From Myxococcales bacterium (lineage in GTDB: Bacteria; Myxococcota_A; Polyangia; Nannocystales; Nannocystaceae): 64,000 bases of DNA. The position numbers were made by a program, and so were the translations under genes. This document shows positions 52,438 to 60,481 of this stretch, piece by piece. The stretch covers positions 671,896-735,895 of the forward strand of contig JACKDV010000002.1 of NCBI GenBank assembly GCA_020633315.1. The letters are read 5' to 3'. The notes below the pieces were generated by a model, which searched no databases, had not been told where the DNA came from, and worked only from the letters and a program-made list of their open reading frames with translations. Positions within the stretch are counted from its first letter, which is position 1, and every line of letters begins with the position of its first letter.

Positions 52438-52806
52438 ATGGCGATCTCCAGACAGCAGTGGATGAGCATCCATCTCAACGGGCTCGGCCTTCGCTCCGGT
52501 GCCAACGCCGAGGACCTGGGCAAGGCCAGCTACGCCATGGCCTACGGCAATGCGTTCGCGGTGCCCGACGACTTCGACGATCGCCTGACCAACACCATCG
52601 CGCAGATCCTCGCGTTCGACGGCGCCAGCCAGCGGACCCTCATCATCGTGACCGGGGTGTACCCGACCGGAGAGGCCTACGGCGGCAAGGAGGCGACCTT
52701 CCCCAAGTGCAGCTCGGCCCCGCGTGGCTCGCATGCCTCCACCGACATCGCCGACCTCGGCCAGGAGGGCCTGATCGGCTGGGTGCTCGACCAGCTACCC
52801 AAGTGA
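52438..52806 (+). CDS. hypothetical protein, no signal peptide
   Basis: A 122-residue protein of unknown family. It has no signal peptide, lipobox or membrane segment, unlike most neighbours. It is Gly-rich and of average polarity, with one central hydrophobic strand (T-L-I-I-V-T-G-V-Y). It may pair with the next small genes. A TAGCGG sequence lies seven bases before the ATG. Confidence 0.55.
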   Translation: MAISRQQWMSIHLNGLGLRSGANAEDLGKASYAMAYGNAFAVPDDFDDRLTNTIAQILAFDGASQRTLIIVTGVYPTGEAYGGKEATFPKCSSAPRGSHASTDIADLGQEGLIGWVLDQLPK

Positions 52807-52862
52807 GGGTGGGCTCGGCACTCGCCACCACCTCCGCTAGCTCTCGATGGCCCCGGGCCCCT

Positions 52863-52887
52863 TTAAGCCCGGCTTAAGCGGCCGGGC
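52863..52887 (+). promoter_or_regulatory. TTAAGCC inverted repeat, operator or terminator
   Basis: TTAAGCC-C-GGCTTAA (52863-52877) is a perfect 7-bp inverted repeat around one base. An overlapping GCCCGG / CCGGGC pair (52867-52887) could form an alternative hairpin. AT-rich ends are notable in this GC-rich DNA. It lies 83 bp before the next gene's ATG. Confidence 0.45.
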
Positions 52888-52969
52888 GGGGCACGGCGAG
52901 TACGTTGACCCTGCGACGCGAGACGAGCCCGACCTCCGAGCTCGGCCATCGCGCGAAGGAGCAACGACC

Positions 52970-53377
52970 ATGCCGACCCACCTGACCGACGACACCAGCA
53001 TCGCGGGGATGCCCGTCAACTCCCATCAGTCGGTGTACCTGGCCCGCGGGCTCTCCAACGTCCAGCTCCAGCAGCTCGAGGGGCGCGAGGTCGACTTCAT
53101 GACCGGCGCACCCACGGAGCAGGAGGCGATCGATCAGGTGGGAGAGAACTGCTTCGACGGCTCGCTCGTGGAGTTCACCGCCAACCGGACCATCGCCGAG
53201 GCCTTCGGCAACAAGGGGTGGGTGATCGTGGTCAAGGTCCGGCGCATGTACCTGACGCGCGGCAGCACCGTGGAGGCCGGTTGGGTGGCCTACAAGAAGG
53301 CTCCGTTCGAGATCATCGAGAAGACGCGCGGCAAGAACAACAAGAAGAAGGGGCTCTTCGGGTCCCTGTTCGGCTGA
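52970..53377 (+). CDS. small protein with ADP-ribosyltransferase-like features
   Basis: A 135-residue protein without a signal peptide. The layout S-V-Y-L-A-R26-G-L-S, then V-E-F-T-A-N-R-T-I-A-E-A-F, then G-S-T-V-E102-A-G-W-V is reminiscent of the R / S-T-S / E order of the small ADP-ribosyltransferase fold found in bacterial toxins. The match is by eye and the middle motif is degenerate, so the assignment is tentative. The C-terminus is very basic (KNNKKKG). ATG 52970 has GAAGGAG eight bases upstream, the best ribosome site in this part. It converges on the M23 peptidase gene with only seven bases between stops. Confidence 0.55.
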   Translation: MPTHLTDDTSIAGMPVNSHQSVYLARGLSNVQLQQLEGREVDFMTGAPTEQEAIDQVGENCFDGSLVEFTANRTIAEAFGNKGWVIVVKVRRMYLTRGSTVEAGWVAYKKAPFEIIEKTRGKNNKKKGLFGSLFG

Positions 53378-53384
53378 ACCGGGC

Positions 53385-53921
53385 TCACGCCGCGCGGCAG
53401 CTCCACGCGGGCCGCGACACCGGGCCCGCGTCGTCACTCGCCTGGTACACGTCCATGCCGTACCAGTTGGCCTCGATGAGAGGATCGAGCCTCCCCACGG
53501 TGCTCGGGCGCGGCAGCCGGCCCCCCTCGTAGGGATTGTCGAGGGTCAGCCAGGTGCCGGCGACGGCCCAGACGAGCTCGAAGTGCAGGTGGGCGTCGGT
53601 CGAGTCGCCGGTGTTGCCGACCAGCCCGATCGCCTGGCCCCGCTCCACCGCGGTCCCGATCGCGGGGATGAAGCACAGCCCGGGCATGTGGGCGTAGAGG
53701 GTGAACTCGTCCATCTGGGTGGTCGGATCGTCGTGCTTGACGACGGCCATGTTGCCGTAGGTGGCGTGCTCGCCTCGCCCGACCACGATGCCCTGAACGG
53801 CGCAGGGGATGGGCGTGCCCCGCGGGGCCGCAAAGTCGATGCCACCGTGCCGGCCGTAGCTGCGTACATCGTCGAAGCGAGCGGTGATCACGAACGGGGC
53901 GCCGGGATTGTAGATGGGCAT
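53385..53921 (-). CDS. M23 (LytM-type) metallopeptidase without signal peptide
   Basis: A 178-residue protein that is almost entirely an M23 domain. The zinc ligands are present: H25-x-x-x-D29 (HGGID) and H111-L-H113 (HLHFE). M23 enzymes cut peptidoglycan cross-links or other Gly-rich peptides. There is no signal peptide or anchor, and the protein starts directly at the domain, which is unusual for a cell-wall enzyme; export by a dedicated secretion system or cell lysis would be needed. Sixty residues of unassigned tail follow the domain. It is convergent with the ART-like gene. Confidence 0.85.
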   Translation of the reverse strand: MPIYNPGAPFVITARFDDVRSYGRHGGIDFAAPRGTPIPCAVQGIVVGRGEHATYGNMAVVKHDDPTTQMDEFTLYAHMPGLCFIPAIGTAVERGQAIGLVGNTGDSTDAHLHFELVWAVAGTWLTLDNPYEGGRLPRPSTVGRLDPLIEANWYGMDVYQASDDAGPVSRPAWSCRAA

Positions 53922-54149
53922 CGCTCATCAGTGACGCGAGGCGCGGCTCGGTTCACCGCCATCGGGCAGCGTCGGCCACCGCGGCCGTCCCGGCGCCCAC
54001 CCGCGCTCTCGGCTCCGGGCAACACTCGGTGATCGCACCACTTTGGTCCGAGCCACGGCTCAGGGCCCCCAGGGGCCAGCCGGGCTCGTGCGCGGCGAGT
54101 GGCGAAGGCGCGCGCACGGGCCGACGAGGCTCGATGGGCCAGATCCCGC

Positions 54150-54155
54150 TATCAT
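54150..54155 (+). promoter_or_regulatory. -10-like hexamer TATCAT
   Basis: TATCAT lies eight bases before GTG 54164, the proposed start of the proline-rich gene. Confidence 0.4.
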
Positions 54156-54163
54156 CGCGGCCG

Positions 54164-56125
54164 GTGGGTGAGCGGCCCAAGCAGCCAGCACAAGACGTAG
54201 CCGGGCCTACGGTGACGCCTCCGAAGGCGTCCTCGGGGCTGCCCCAAGGGTTCGAGGACGACGACTTCCTCAGCGTGGTCGAGGAGGCCTCGCGGGTCGG
54301 GCCCCTGCCCACCGCCCCGCCCGAGGAGACGACACGACGGGCCCGGGTGACGACGCCCCGCGGAGGCTCGCTGCCTCCCCCGCCCGAGCTCGGGCCACCG
54401 ACGACGGCACGCGCCCGCACCAAGACGCCGGCGCCGACCGGCACCCCGCGAGCCCGCGCTCGAACGCCGATCCCAGCACCACCGCCGGTCGGCCTCCAGA
54501 CGCCGAGCCCATCGCGGCCACGCGTCCAGACGCCCGCCCCCGTCCCTCCGCGGCCTCGCACCCAGACGCCGAGCCCCGCCCCGCCTCGCCCACGGCTGGA
54601 GACGCCGGTGCCGAGCCCCAGCCCCCCCAGCCCGAGCCCCGCATCGTCGGTGGCTCCGGTGATGGCGACGGTGCCGGCTTCGATTCGGACTCGTGCGCAG
54701 ATCCTGCCTCCGTCGTCGACTCCGGTCGCACGCGCCCGAGCTCGGACGCCACCGCCCTACTCTCCCGAGGGCACGCGGGTGCGCGCCCAGACTCCGCCGC
54801 CTTCCCCTCCCGATGCCACGCGGGTGCGCGCCCAGACTCCGCCGCCTTCCCCTCCCGCCATTGTCGACGAAGCACCGCGTTCCTCTCCCGAGCCCGCCGC
54901 CGAGGCACCGCCTCCATCTTCCGCGCCCACTCGGACCCGCGCCCAGACTCCCCCACCTTCTTCTCCCGAGCCCGCTCGCCCGCGCGCCGTCACGCCATCG
55001 CCTTCGTCGGTCTCGCCGTGGGCGCGAACCGTGATCAAGGCCCCCGAGACCCTCGACCGCACCGCGCCCGCAATCCCGGCTCCCGAGCCCCTCGACCGCA
55101 CCGCGCCCGCGATCCCGGCTCCCGAGCCCCTCGACCGCACCATGCCCGCGATGGCGCCGCTGCCCATTGCGCCGCTGCCCATTGCGCCGCTGCCCTCGGC
55201 CCCAGAGCCTCCGACGCCCGCCGTCGCTCCGCTCTCCTCGACGCCACAGCCCTCGCCCCCCGCCGTCGCTCCGCTTCCCTCGAGCCCAGCCCCTCCGTCC
55301 CCCGCCATCGCTCCGCTTCCCTCTCCACCACCCGCTCCCGCGACGCCGAGCGTGGTGGTCTCGGTCCCACCGCCCACGCTCGCAGCCGCTGCCCCATCGC
55401 CGATGCCGAGCGCAGCGCTCGCCCCCTCGGCACCGATCGCCACCGCCATCGACGAGCCCGAGGATCCCGTCCGCTCGCGTGCGATCGTCTGGCTCTCGCT
55501 GGCCGCGGCCCTGCTGCTGGCGATCATCGGTGTCGCATGGCTCGGCGGCACGTCGGACGAGCCCACCCCCGAGCCCGCGCTGGCCCAGGCCACCGTGCCC
55601 GAGGCCCCGCCGCAGACCTCCCCGCCTGCGCCCGAGCCCGCTCCCCCCGAGGTGACGGAGCCCGAGCCGCTCGAGCCCCCTCCGCTCGAGCCCGACGGCG
55701 AGCTCGAGCCCGTGCCCGAGGCCATCCCCGAGCCCGAGCTCGATCCCTCGCCGGCTCCTCGCAGCTCCAGCAAGCGACGTCGTCGACGCAAGTCGACGCC
55801 CGAGCCCGAGCCGACCTTCGAGGAGCCCGACCCCGAGCCCGCGCCCGTGCGCCCACCTCCGCGTCCCGATCCTCCCTCCGCCCGCGAGCTGCTCGGCCGG
55901 GCCCAGAGCGCGCTGCGTCGGGGTGAGGCTCGCGAGGCCTACCGCCTCGCGTCCCAGAGCAACCGCACCCGCAGCAGCGAGGACGCGCTGACCCTCATGG
56001 CCCGCGCCGCGTGCACGCTCGGCAACGAGGAGGACGCGAAGCGAGCGTTCAAGAAGGTCCCCCTCACCCACCGCGGATCGATACGCCGCGAGTGCCGACA
56101 GCTCGGCGTGCGCGTGGGGATCTGA
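54164..56125 (+). CDS. proline-rich membrane protein with kinase-type TPR tail
   Basis: A 653-residue protein. The first 430 residues are low-complexity and rich in Pro, Thr, Ala and Arg, with internal tandem repeats (listed separately). One membrane segment is at about 447-465 (I-V-W-L-S-L-A-A-A-L-L-L-A-I-I-G). A Glu/Pro-rich stretch follows. The last 80 residues (R-E-L-L-G-R-A-Q-S-A-L-R-R-G-E-A-R-E-A-Y-R-L-A) resemble the C-terminal domain of myxobacterial Ser/Thr kinases, but no kinase domain is present. GTG 54164 fits a -10 box just upstream; the ATG at 54029 is less likely. Confidence 0.72.
   Translation: MGERPKQPAQDVAGPTVTPPKASSGLPQGFEDDDFLSVVEEASRVGPLPTAPPEETTRRARVTTPRGGSLPPPPELGPPTTARARTKTPAPTGTPRARARTPIPAPPPVGLQTPSPSRPRVQTPAPVPPRPRTQTPSPAPPRPRLETPVPSPSPPSPSPASSVAPVMATVPASIRTRAQILPPSSTPVARARARTPPPYSPEGTRVRAQTPPPSPPDATRVRAQTPPPSPPAIVDEAPRSSPEPAAEAPPPSSAPTRTRAQTPPPSSPEPARPRAVTPSPSSVSPWARTVIKAPETLDRTAPAIPAPEPLDRTAPAIPAPEPLDRTMPAMAPLPIAPLPIAPLPSAPEPPTPAVAPLSSTPQPSPPAVAPLPSSPAPPSPAIAPLPSPPPAPATPSVVVSVPPPTLAAAAPSPMPSAALAPSAPIATAIDEPEDPVRSRAIVWLSLAAALLLAIIGVAWLGGTSDEPTPEPALAQATVPEAPPQTSPPAPEPAPPEVTEPEPLEPPPLEPDGELEPVPEAIPEPELDPSPAPRSSSKRRRRRKSTPEPEPTFEEPDPEPAPVRPPPRPDPPSARELLGRAQSALRRGEAREAYRLASQSNRTRSSEDALTLMARAACTLGNEEDAKRAFKKVPLTHRGSIRRECRQLGVRVGI
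54772..54861 (+). repeat. two tandem 45-bp coding repeats
   Basis: The unit (T-R-V-R-A-Q-T-P-P-P-S-P-P-D-A) occurs twice in direct succession with identical DNA apart from the last few bases. Degenerate versions lie on both sides (T-R-T-R-A-Q-T-P-P-P). Confidence 0.75.
55052..55168 (+). repeat. three tandem 39-bp coding repeats
   Basis: Units begin at 55052, 55091 and 55130 and encode L-D-R-T-A-P-A-I-P-A-P-E-P; the third diverges (L-D-R-T-M-P-A-M). A 15-bp repeat (A-P-L-P-I) follows directly. Confidence 0.75.
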
Positions 56126-56238
56126 GCGAGGGCATCCCCTCGGGGGAAGCCCCTCGATCGCTCTCGCGACGACGTGCTCGCCGTCACCCTCGCCGCTCGC
56201 GGTGCTCCACCGCACTTGAGGACCACACCCTCGGCTCC

Positions 56239-56244
56239 TAGGGT
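56239..56244 (+). promoter_or_regulatory. -10-like hexamer TAGGGT
   Basis: TAGGGT lies seven bases upstream of ATG 56252. Confidence 0.35.
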
Positions 56245-56251
56245 GATCCAC

Positions 56252-56890
56252 ATGGATCGCGTGGGCTCTGGAATCGGACGATTGGTGATGCTGGCGGCGC
56301 TGCTGCTGCCCCCAGCCGGCTGCGCGCAGGGGGTGTGGCTCACCCAGTCCCTGCGCGAGGGCTACGAGCTGGGCCTGGCCCCGCGCTCGGCCGGCCCTCC
56401 TGCCACCGAGGGCTCGCTCGACGACGCGTCGAGCCGCTCGCGGACCCCCGCGGCGCTGCAGTACTTCGTCTCGGAGCGCGTGGTGCTGCAGCGCGACCTC
56501 GTGTCCCGCGACGCGGCCATCGAGCGCGGCCGCATCCGCGTCAAGCGGGGCCGACTGGTGGAGCAGGTGGTGATCCGCGCCCACACGCCCGGCGTGGCGG
56601 TGGACTGGGGCCGCAGCTGGGTGGCCGTGAGCTTCGAGGAGGGCAGCGCCCTGGTCTTCGCCCTCGACGGCTCCGATGGCCGCGCCGAGCAGGAGGAGAC
56701 CTACCACCTGCGGACCCTCTCCGATCCCGACGGCCGCAGCCCCCGGGCCACCCTCGCCGGTCGCAACTACCGGGTCCGGCAGGGACGCGACGCGCGGCTC
56801 GAGATCCGCCGCGAGACCAAGACCAAGCGCTCGCGACGACGCTCGGTCCAGCGAGGCCGACGCCTGGGGCGGGAGGAGGAGGGCCCGTAG
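56252..56890 (+). CDS. hypothetical lipoprotein
   Basis: A 212-residue predicted lipoprotein (LLPPAG-C, residue 24). The mature part begins A-Q-G-V-W-L-T-Q-S-L-R-E-G-Y-E-L-G-L, and the rest is beta-rich with a very basic C-terminus (KTKRSRRRS). No family was recognised. ATG 56252 fits both the leader and the -10-like box. It ends 20 bases before a convergent gene. Confidence 0.72.
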   Translation: MDRVGSGIGRLVMLAALLLPPAGCAQGVWLTQSLREGYELGLAPRSAGPPATEGSLDDASSRSRTPAALQYFVSERVVLQRDLVSRDAAIERGRIRVKRGRLVEQVVIRAHTPGVAVDWGRSWVAVSFEEGSALVFALDGSDGRAEQEETYHLRTLSDPDGRSPRATLAGRNYRVRQGRDARLEIRRETKTKRSRRRSVQRGRRLGREEEGP

Positions 56891-56894
56891 TCAC

Positions 56895-56910
56895 GCGGGC
56901 CCGAGCCCGC
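56895..56910. terminator. hairpin between convergent genes
   Basis: GCGGGC and GCCCGC form a 6-bp stem with a CCGA loop in the gap between the lipoprotein and the permease/aminopeptidase gene. Confidence 0.45.
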
Positions 56911-59900
56911 TCAGCCGCCGAGCTCCACCCGCACCAGGTTGTCGTCGGGCTCCCGGTCCACGAACAGCACCCGCGGGTCGATGCCGGCCCGCGCCGGTCG
57001 CTGGTCGACCACCACGCTCAGCTCGCTGCGCTCGCCTTCGATGCGGTGCCACTGCAGGTAGAGCGGCTCGGACCCCTCCTCCTCGCCGTAGACCCCCACC
57101 TCGAGCCAGTCGTGCAGGGGCACCTCCTGCTCGGCTCCCTCGCCGTCGGCCCGCAGCTTGTGCGACTCGAGCACGAGCTCGACCTTCCAGCGTCCGTCGG
57201 GCTGCTCGGTGGCCGTGGCCGAGATCGCCCGGTTGTCGTAGAGGGTGATGGTCTCGAGCAGGTCCTCCACCAGGTAGGCGAAGCGCTCGGGCATCGCGGC
57301 CCGGATGCGCTCGACCAGCTCGAGCGCGGTGGTGAAGGGCGGCGCCTGGAAGGCCACGTCGGCGATGTAGTCGGCGAGCACGCGGTCGAGCACCTCCTCG
57401 CCCATGGTCTCGCGCAGCGCGTACATCACCAGGCTGCCCTTGGCGTAGTGCACGTACTGCTGGTTCTCCACCAGCGACAGCGGCAGCTCGCGCTCGGTCT
57501 CCTGCCCGCGCCCCTCGAGGTAGCGGTCGAGCTCGTGCTCGAGGAACCGGCGCATCTTCTCCCGCCCGTACTCCTTCTCCATCACCATCAGCGCCGAGTA
57601 CTGCGACAGGCTCTCCGAGAGCATGGTGCTGCCCTGCACGTCGCCGCCGATCACCTGGTGGGCCCACCACTGGTGCGCCACCTCGTGGGCGGTCACGTAG
57701 AACACGTAGTCGATCGCATCGGGGTCGCGCAGGTCGGCGATGAAGCCGATGCTCTCCGAGTAGGGGATGGTGTTGGGAAAGGACTGCGCGAAGCTGGCGT
57801 AGCGCGGGAACTCCACGATCCGCACCTGGCGGTGCTGGTAGGGCGAGAAGTTGGTGGTGTAGTAGTCGAGCGACTTCTTCACCGCGTCGATCATCCGCGG
57901 CACGTTGGTCTCGTGGCCGGGGTGGTGGTAGACCTCGATCGCCACGTCGCCCCACGCGTCGCGGGCCACCACGTACTCGGCCGAGAGGAACGCGTAGAAG
58001 TCGAGGATGGGCGAGTCCATCTCGTAGCGGAAGTAGCGACGGTCGCCCTCCTGCCACTCCTTCACCAGGTAGCCGGGAGCCAGCGCGATCTGATCGGCGG
58101 TGGTGCTCACGGTGGCCGCGAAGTCGATCCAGTCGCCCTCGTGGGTGATGTAGGTGTTGGCCCGGGCCTCCATGTCGGTGGGCGGGCGGGCCCGCTCGCG
58201 CTCGGGCAGGCCCCGCTTGCGCCGCTCGTTGGGGTCGGAGAGCTCCTGGCCGGGGTCGTAGCCGAAGTGCGGCACCCAGGCGCTGTTGAAGAAGGTGCCG
58301 TTGTCGACCACCTGGGTGGAGGAGCCGTGGTTCTTGAAGCCCTCCTCGGAGAAGCGCAGGGAGAAGGGGAAGGGCAGGCGCGCCCCGGGGGCCAGCGCGG
58401 GCTCGAGGCGATAGATGCGGACCCCGAGCTCCTCGTCGTGCTCGAGCAGGGCCTCGTCGGGCAGCCCCAGCGACTCCACCTGGAGATCGGGATCGACGCT
58501 GACCATCAGGCGATCGATGGGAGCGTCGTGGCGGTTGAGCAGCTCGATGGTGCCGCGCAGCAGCACCTCGCGCCGGTGGGGGAAGATGTCGACCTCGAGA
58601 TCGGCGGCCACCACCCGCGGCTGCGGAGCGTGGAGCCACGCCTCGCGGTAGCTCTGCTCGTAGCGCACCGCGCCGGCTTCCTGGTCGTCCTGGGTGCGGT
58701 AGCGGCTCAGCACGGTGGTCTCGTGCAGGATGTGGGCCCCCACCCCGAACACGCCCAGCGCGACCACGGCCAGCGCCACGGTGGTGGCCGGGCCGGCGCG
58801 GCGCCTCGCCTCGCGCAGCCGCAGGCGGAAGCGAGCGTCCGTGCCCCGCACCCACATGAGGTTGGCCACGAGCACCAGCCCCACCGCGAACAGCCACCAG
58901 TACAGGCGGTACCACATCGAGGGCCCCAGGAAGTGCCCGTAGCCGTTCATGTCGGAGTACGGGGTCTCGGAGGCCCAGCCGAAGCGGTACAGGCCGTGCT
59001 GTAGGTCGAGGGCGGGCAGCACCGCCTGCGACACGAAGAACAGCACCATGAGCAGGAAGCCCAGGTACTTGTGGTTCACCAGCACCTGGAACACCACCGC
59101 GAGCACGCAGACCAGCATCCAGCGCGACAGCGACAGGCCCCACAGCCCCTCCACGTAGAGCGGCACCTCCACGTGGGTGTAGCCCTGGAGCAGCTGCAGC
59201 ACGATGCCGGTCAGCGCCGCCACGCCCAGCAGCACGAGCACCGCCACGCACAGCGCGGCGAGCTTGGCCAGCAGCGGCACCCAGCTCGGCACGGGCAGGG
59301 CATCGTGCACCTCGTGCAGCCCCACCTGCCGCTCGCGGTGCACCAGCTCGCCCGCATAGAAGGTGATCACGATGACCACGAACAGGGCGAAGACCTGGTC
59401 GATCACCCGCACCATGAGGTGGGTGACGGGCAGCACCGGGGTGCCGAACAGCTCGTCGATGGTGCCCAGCGCCCCGCCCACCACGTTGAGCACGCCGAAC
59501 AGCGCGATGACGATGAAGGCCTTGCCCCGCAGCACCGTGCCCAGCTCCACCCGCAGCTGGTGCCACGCCTGGTGCAGGGCCACCGCCAGGCCGTGGCGGG
59601 GGTGCACCACCACCAGCGGGGTGTCGGTGCGCGAGGGCTCGGCGTCGCCGCCAGCCGCGGCCCCCTTGCGGGCGCGCGGCGAGATCGAGAAGCGCCGCAC
59701 GGTGAAGGCCAGCACCGCCGCCGCCAGCGACAGCCACACCACGCGGTTGAGCCACAGCTCGCCGGTGAGCGGCACCAGCGAGGAGTTGCGCTCGGCCACC
59801 GTCCAGTAGCGGGTGGAGATCCCCAGCGAGGCGAGGCCGAAGGGATCGGCCAGCGCGGCCACGGTGTCGTTGTCGAGGTCGCCGATGAAGGAATCGGAGA

Positions 59901-60471
59901 TCGAGTAGATCACGAAGAACGCCACCACCCCCACGTAGGCCGGCAGCACGCGGCGGGTGAGGGTGGCGATGGCGAAGAAGAACGAGCCCATCACCAGCAG
60001 GTTGGGCAGCACGAACACCCCCAGCGCGTGGAGGTAGGGGGCGGCCGAGAACGGCAGCACCCGCTCGGGGTCGAGCCAGGGCATCAGGCTGCCCACGGCC
60101 AGGCCCAGCGCGGCCGCGACCATGACGATGGAGGCCACGAGCACCGCGCCCGCGAAGCGCCCCAGCAGCAGGTCGCGGGTGCGGATGGGCTTGGTGAAGA
60201 ACAGGGCGTCGGTGCCCAGCTCGAAGTCGCGGGTGATGGTGGTGGCCACGAAGGCGGTCACCAGCACCACCGAGACCGCGCTCATGATCCCCAGCATCTG
60301 GGTGATCACGAAGGGCGCGTTGATGGCCGTCTGCCCGGTGCCGCCGCCGATGACCACCGCATCGGAGGTGACGGCCCCGAAGGTGAGCAGGGCGAAGACC
60401 ACCGAGAAGATCCACACCGCCGGCTGACGCAGGCGGAAGCGCAGCTCGAAGCGCAGGAAGGAAGCGAGCAC
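56911..60471 (-). CDS. ABC permease fused to an M1-type aminopeptidase
   Basis: A 1186-residue protein. The N-terminal half (about 1-590) holds two ABC-2-type permease regions with about a dozen membrane segments. The C-terminal half is a gluzincin M1-type domain with H-E-V-A-H at 929-933 (in HEVAHQWWAHQV) and E953 in L-S-E-S-L-S-Q-Y; the spacing between the last His and the Glu is 19, one more than in classical M1 enzymes. The peptidase is placed on the extracytoplasmic side by the last membrane segment. The fusion occurs in other bacteria. The gene follows the ATPase gene after 10 bases. Its role is unknown: export coupled with peptide trimming is a guess. Confidence 0.88.
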   Translation of the reverse strand: MLASFLRFELRFRLRQPAVWIFSVVFALLTFGAVTSDAVVIGGGTGQTAINAPFVITQMLGIMSAVSVVLVTAFVATTITRDFELGTDALFFTKPIRTRDLLLGRFAGAVLVASIVMVAAALGLAVGSLMPWLDPERVLPFSAAPYLHALGVFVLPNLLVMGSFFFAIATLTRRVLPAYVGVVAFFVIYSISDSFIGDLDNDTVAALADPFGLASLGISTRYWTVAERNSSLVPLTGELWLNRVVWLSLAAAVLAFTVRRFSISPRARKGAAAGGDAEPSRTDTPLVVVHPRHGLAVALHQAWHQLRVELGTVLRGKAFIVIALFGVLNVVGGALGTIDELFGTPVLPVTHLMVRVIDQVFALFVVIVITFYAGELVHRERQVGLHEVHDALPVPSWVPLLAKLAALCVAVLVLLGVAALTGIVLQLLQGYTHVEVPLYVEGLWGLSLSRWMLVCVLAVVFQVLVNHKYLGFLLMVLFFVSQAVLPALDLQHGLYRFGWASETPYSDMNGYGHFLGPSMWYRLYWWLFAVGLVLVANLMWVRGTDARFRLRLREARRRAGPATTVALAVVALGVFGVGAHILHETTVLSRYRTQDDQEAGAVRYEQSYREAWLHAPQPRVVAADLEVDIFPHRREVLLRGTIELLNRHDAPIDRLMVSVDPDLQVESLGLPDEALLEHDEELGVRIYRLEPALAPGARLPFPFSLRFSEEGFKNHGSSTQVVDNGTFFNSAWVPHFGYDPGQELSDPNERRKRGLPERERARPPTDMEARANTYITHEGDWIDFAATVSTTADQIALAPGYLVKEWQEGDRRYFRYEMDSPILDFYAFLSAEYVVARDAWGDVAIEVYHHPGHETNVPRMIDAVKKSLDYYTTNFSPYQHRQVRIVEFPRYASFAQSFPNTIPYSESIGFIADLRDPDAIDYVFYVTAHEVAHQWWAHQVIGGDVQGSTMLSESLSQYSALMVMEKEYGREKMRRFLEHELDRYLEGRGQETERELPLSLVENQQYVHYAKGSLVMYALRETMGEEVLDRVLADYIADVAFQAPPFTTALELVERIRAAMPERFAYLVEDLLETITLYDNRAISATATEQPDGRWKVELVLESHKLRADGEGAEQEVPLHDWLEVGVYGEEEGSEPLYLQWHRIEGERSELSVVVDQRPARAGIDPRVLFVDREPDDNLVRVELGG

Positions 60472-60481
60472 GGCGAGCCTC

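Noticed and set aside
56891..60415. 1174-codon minus-strand frame
   Set aside because: Shifted copy of the permease/aminopeptidase gene; no zinc motif in this frame.
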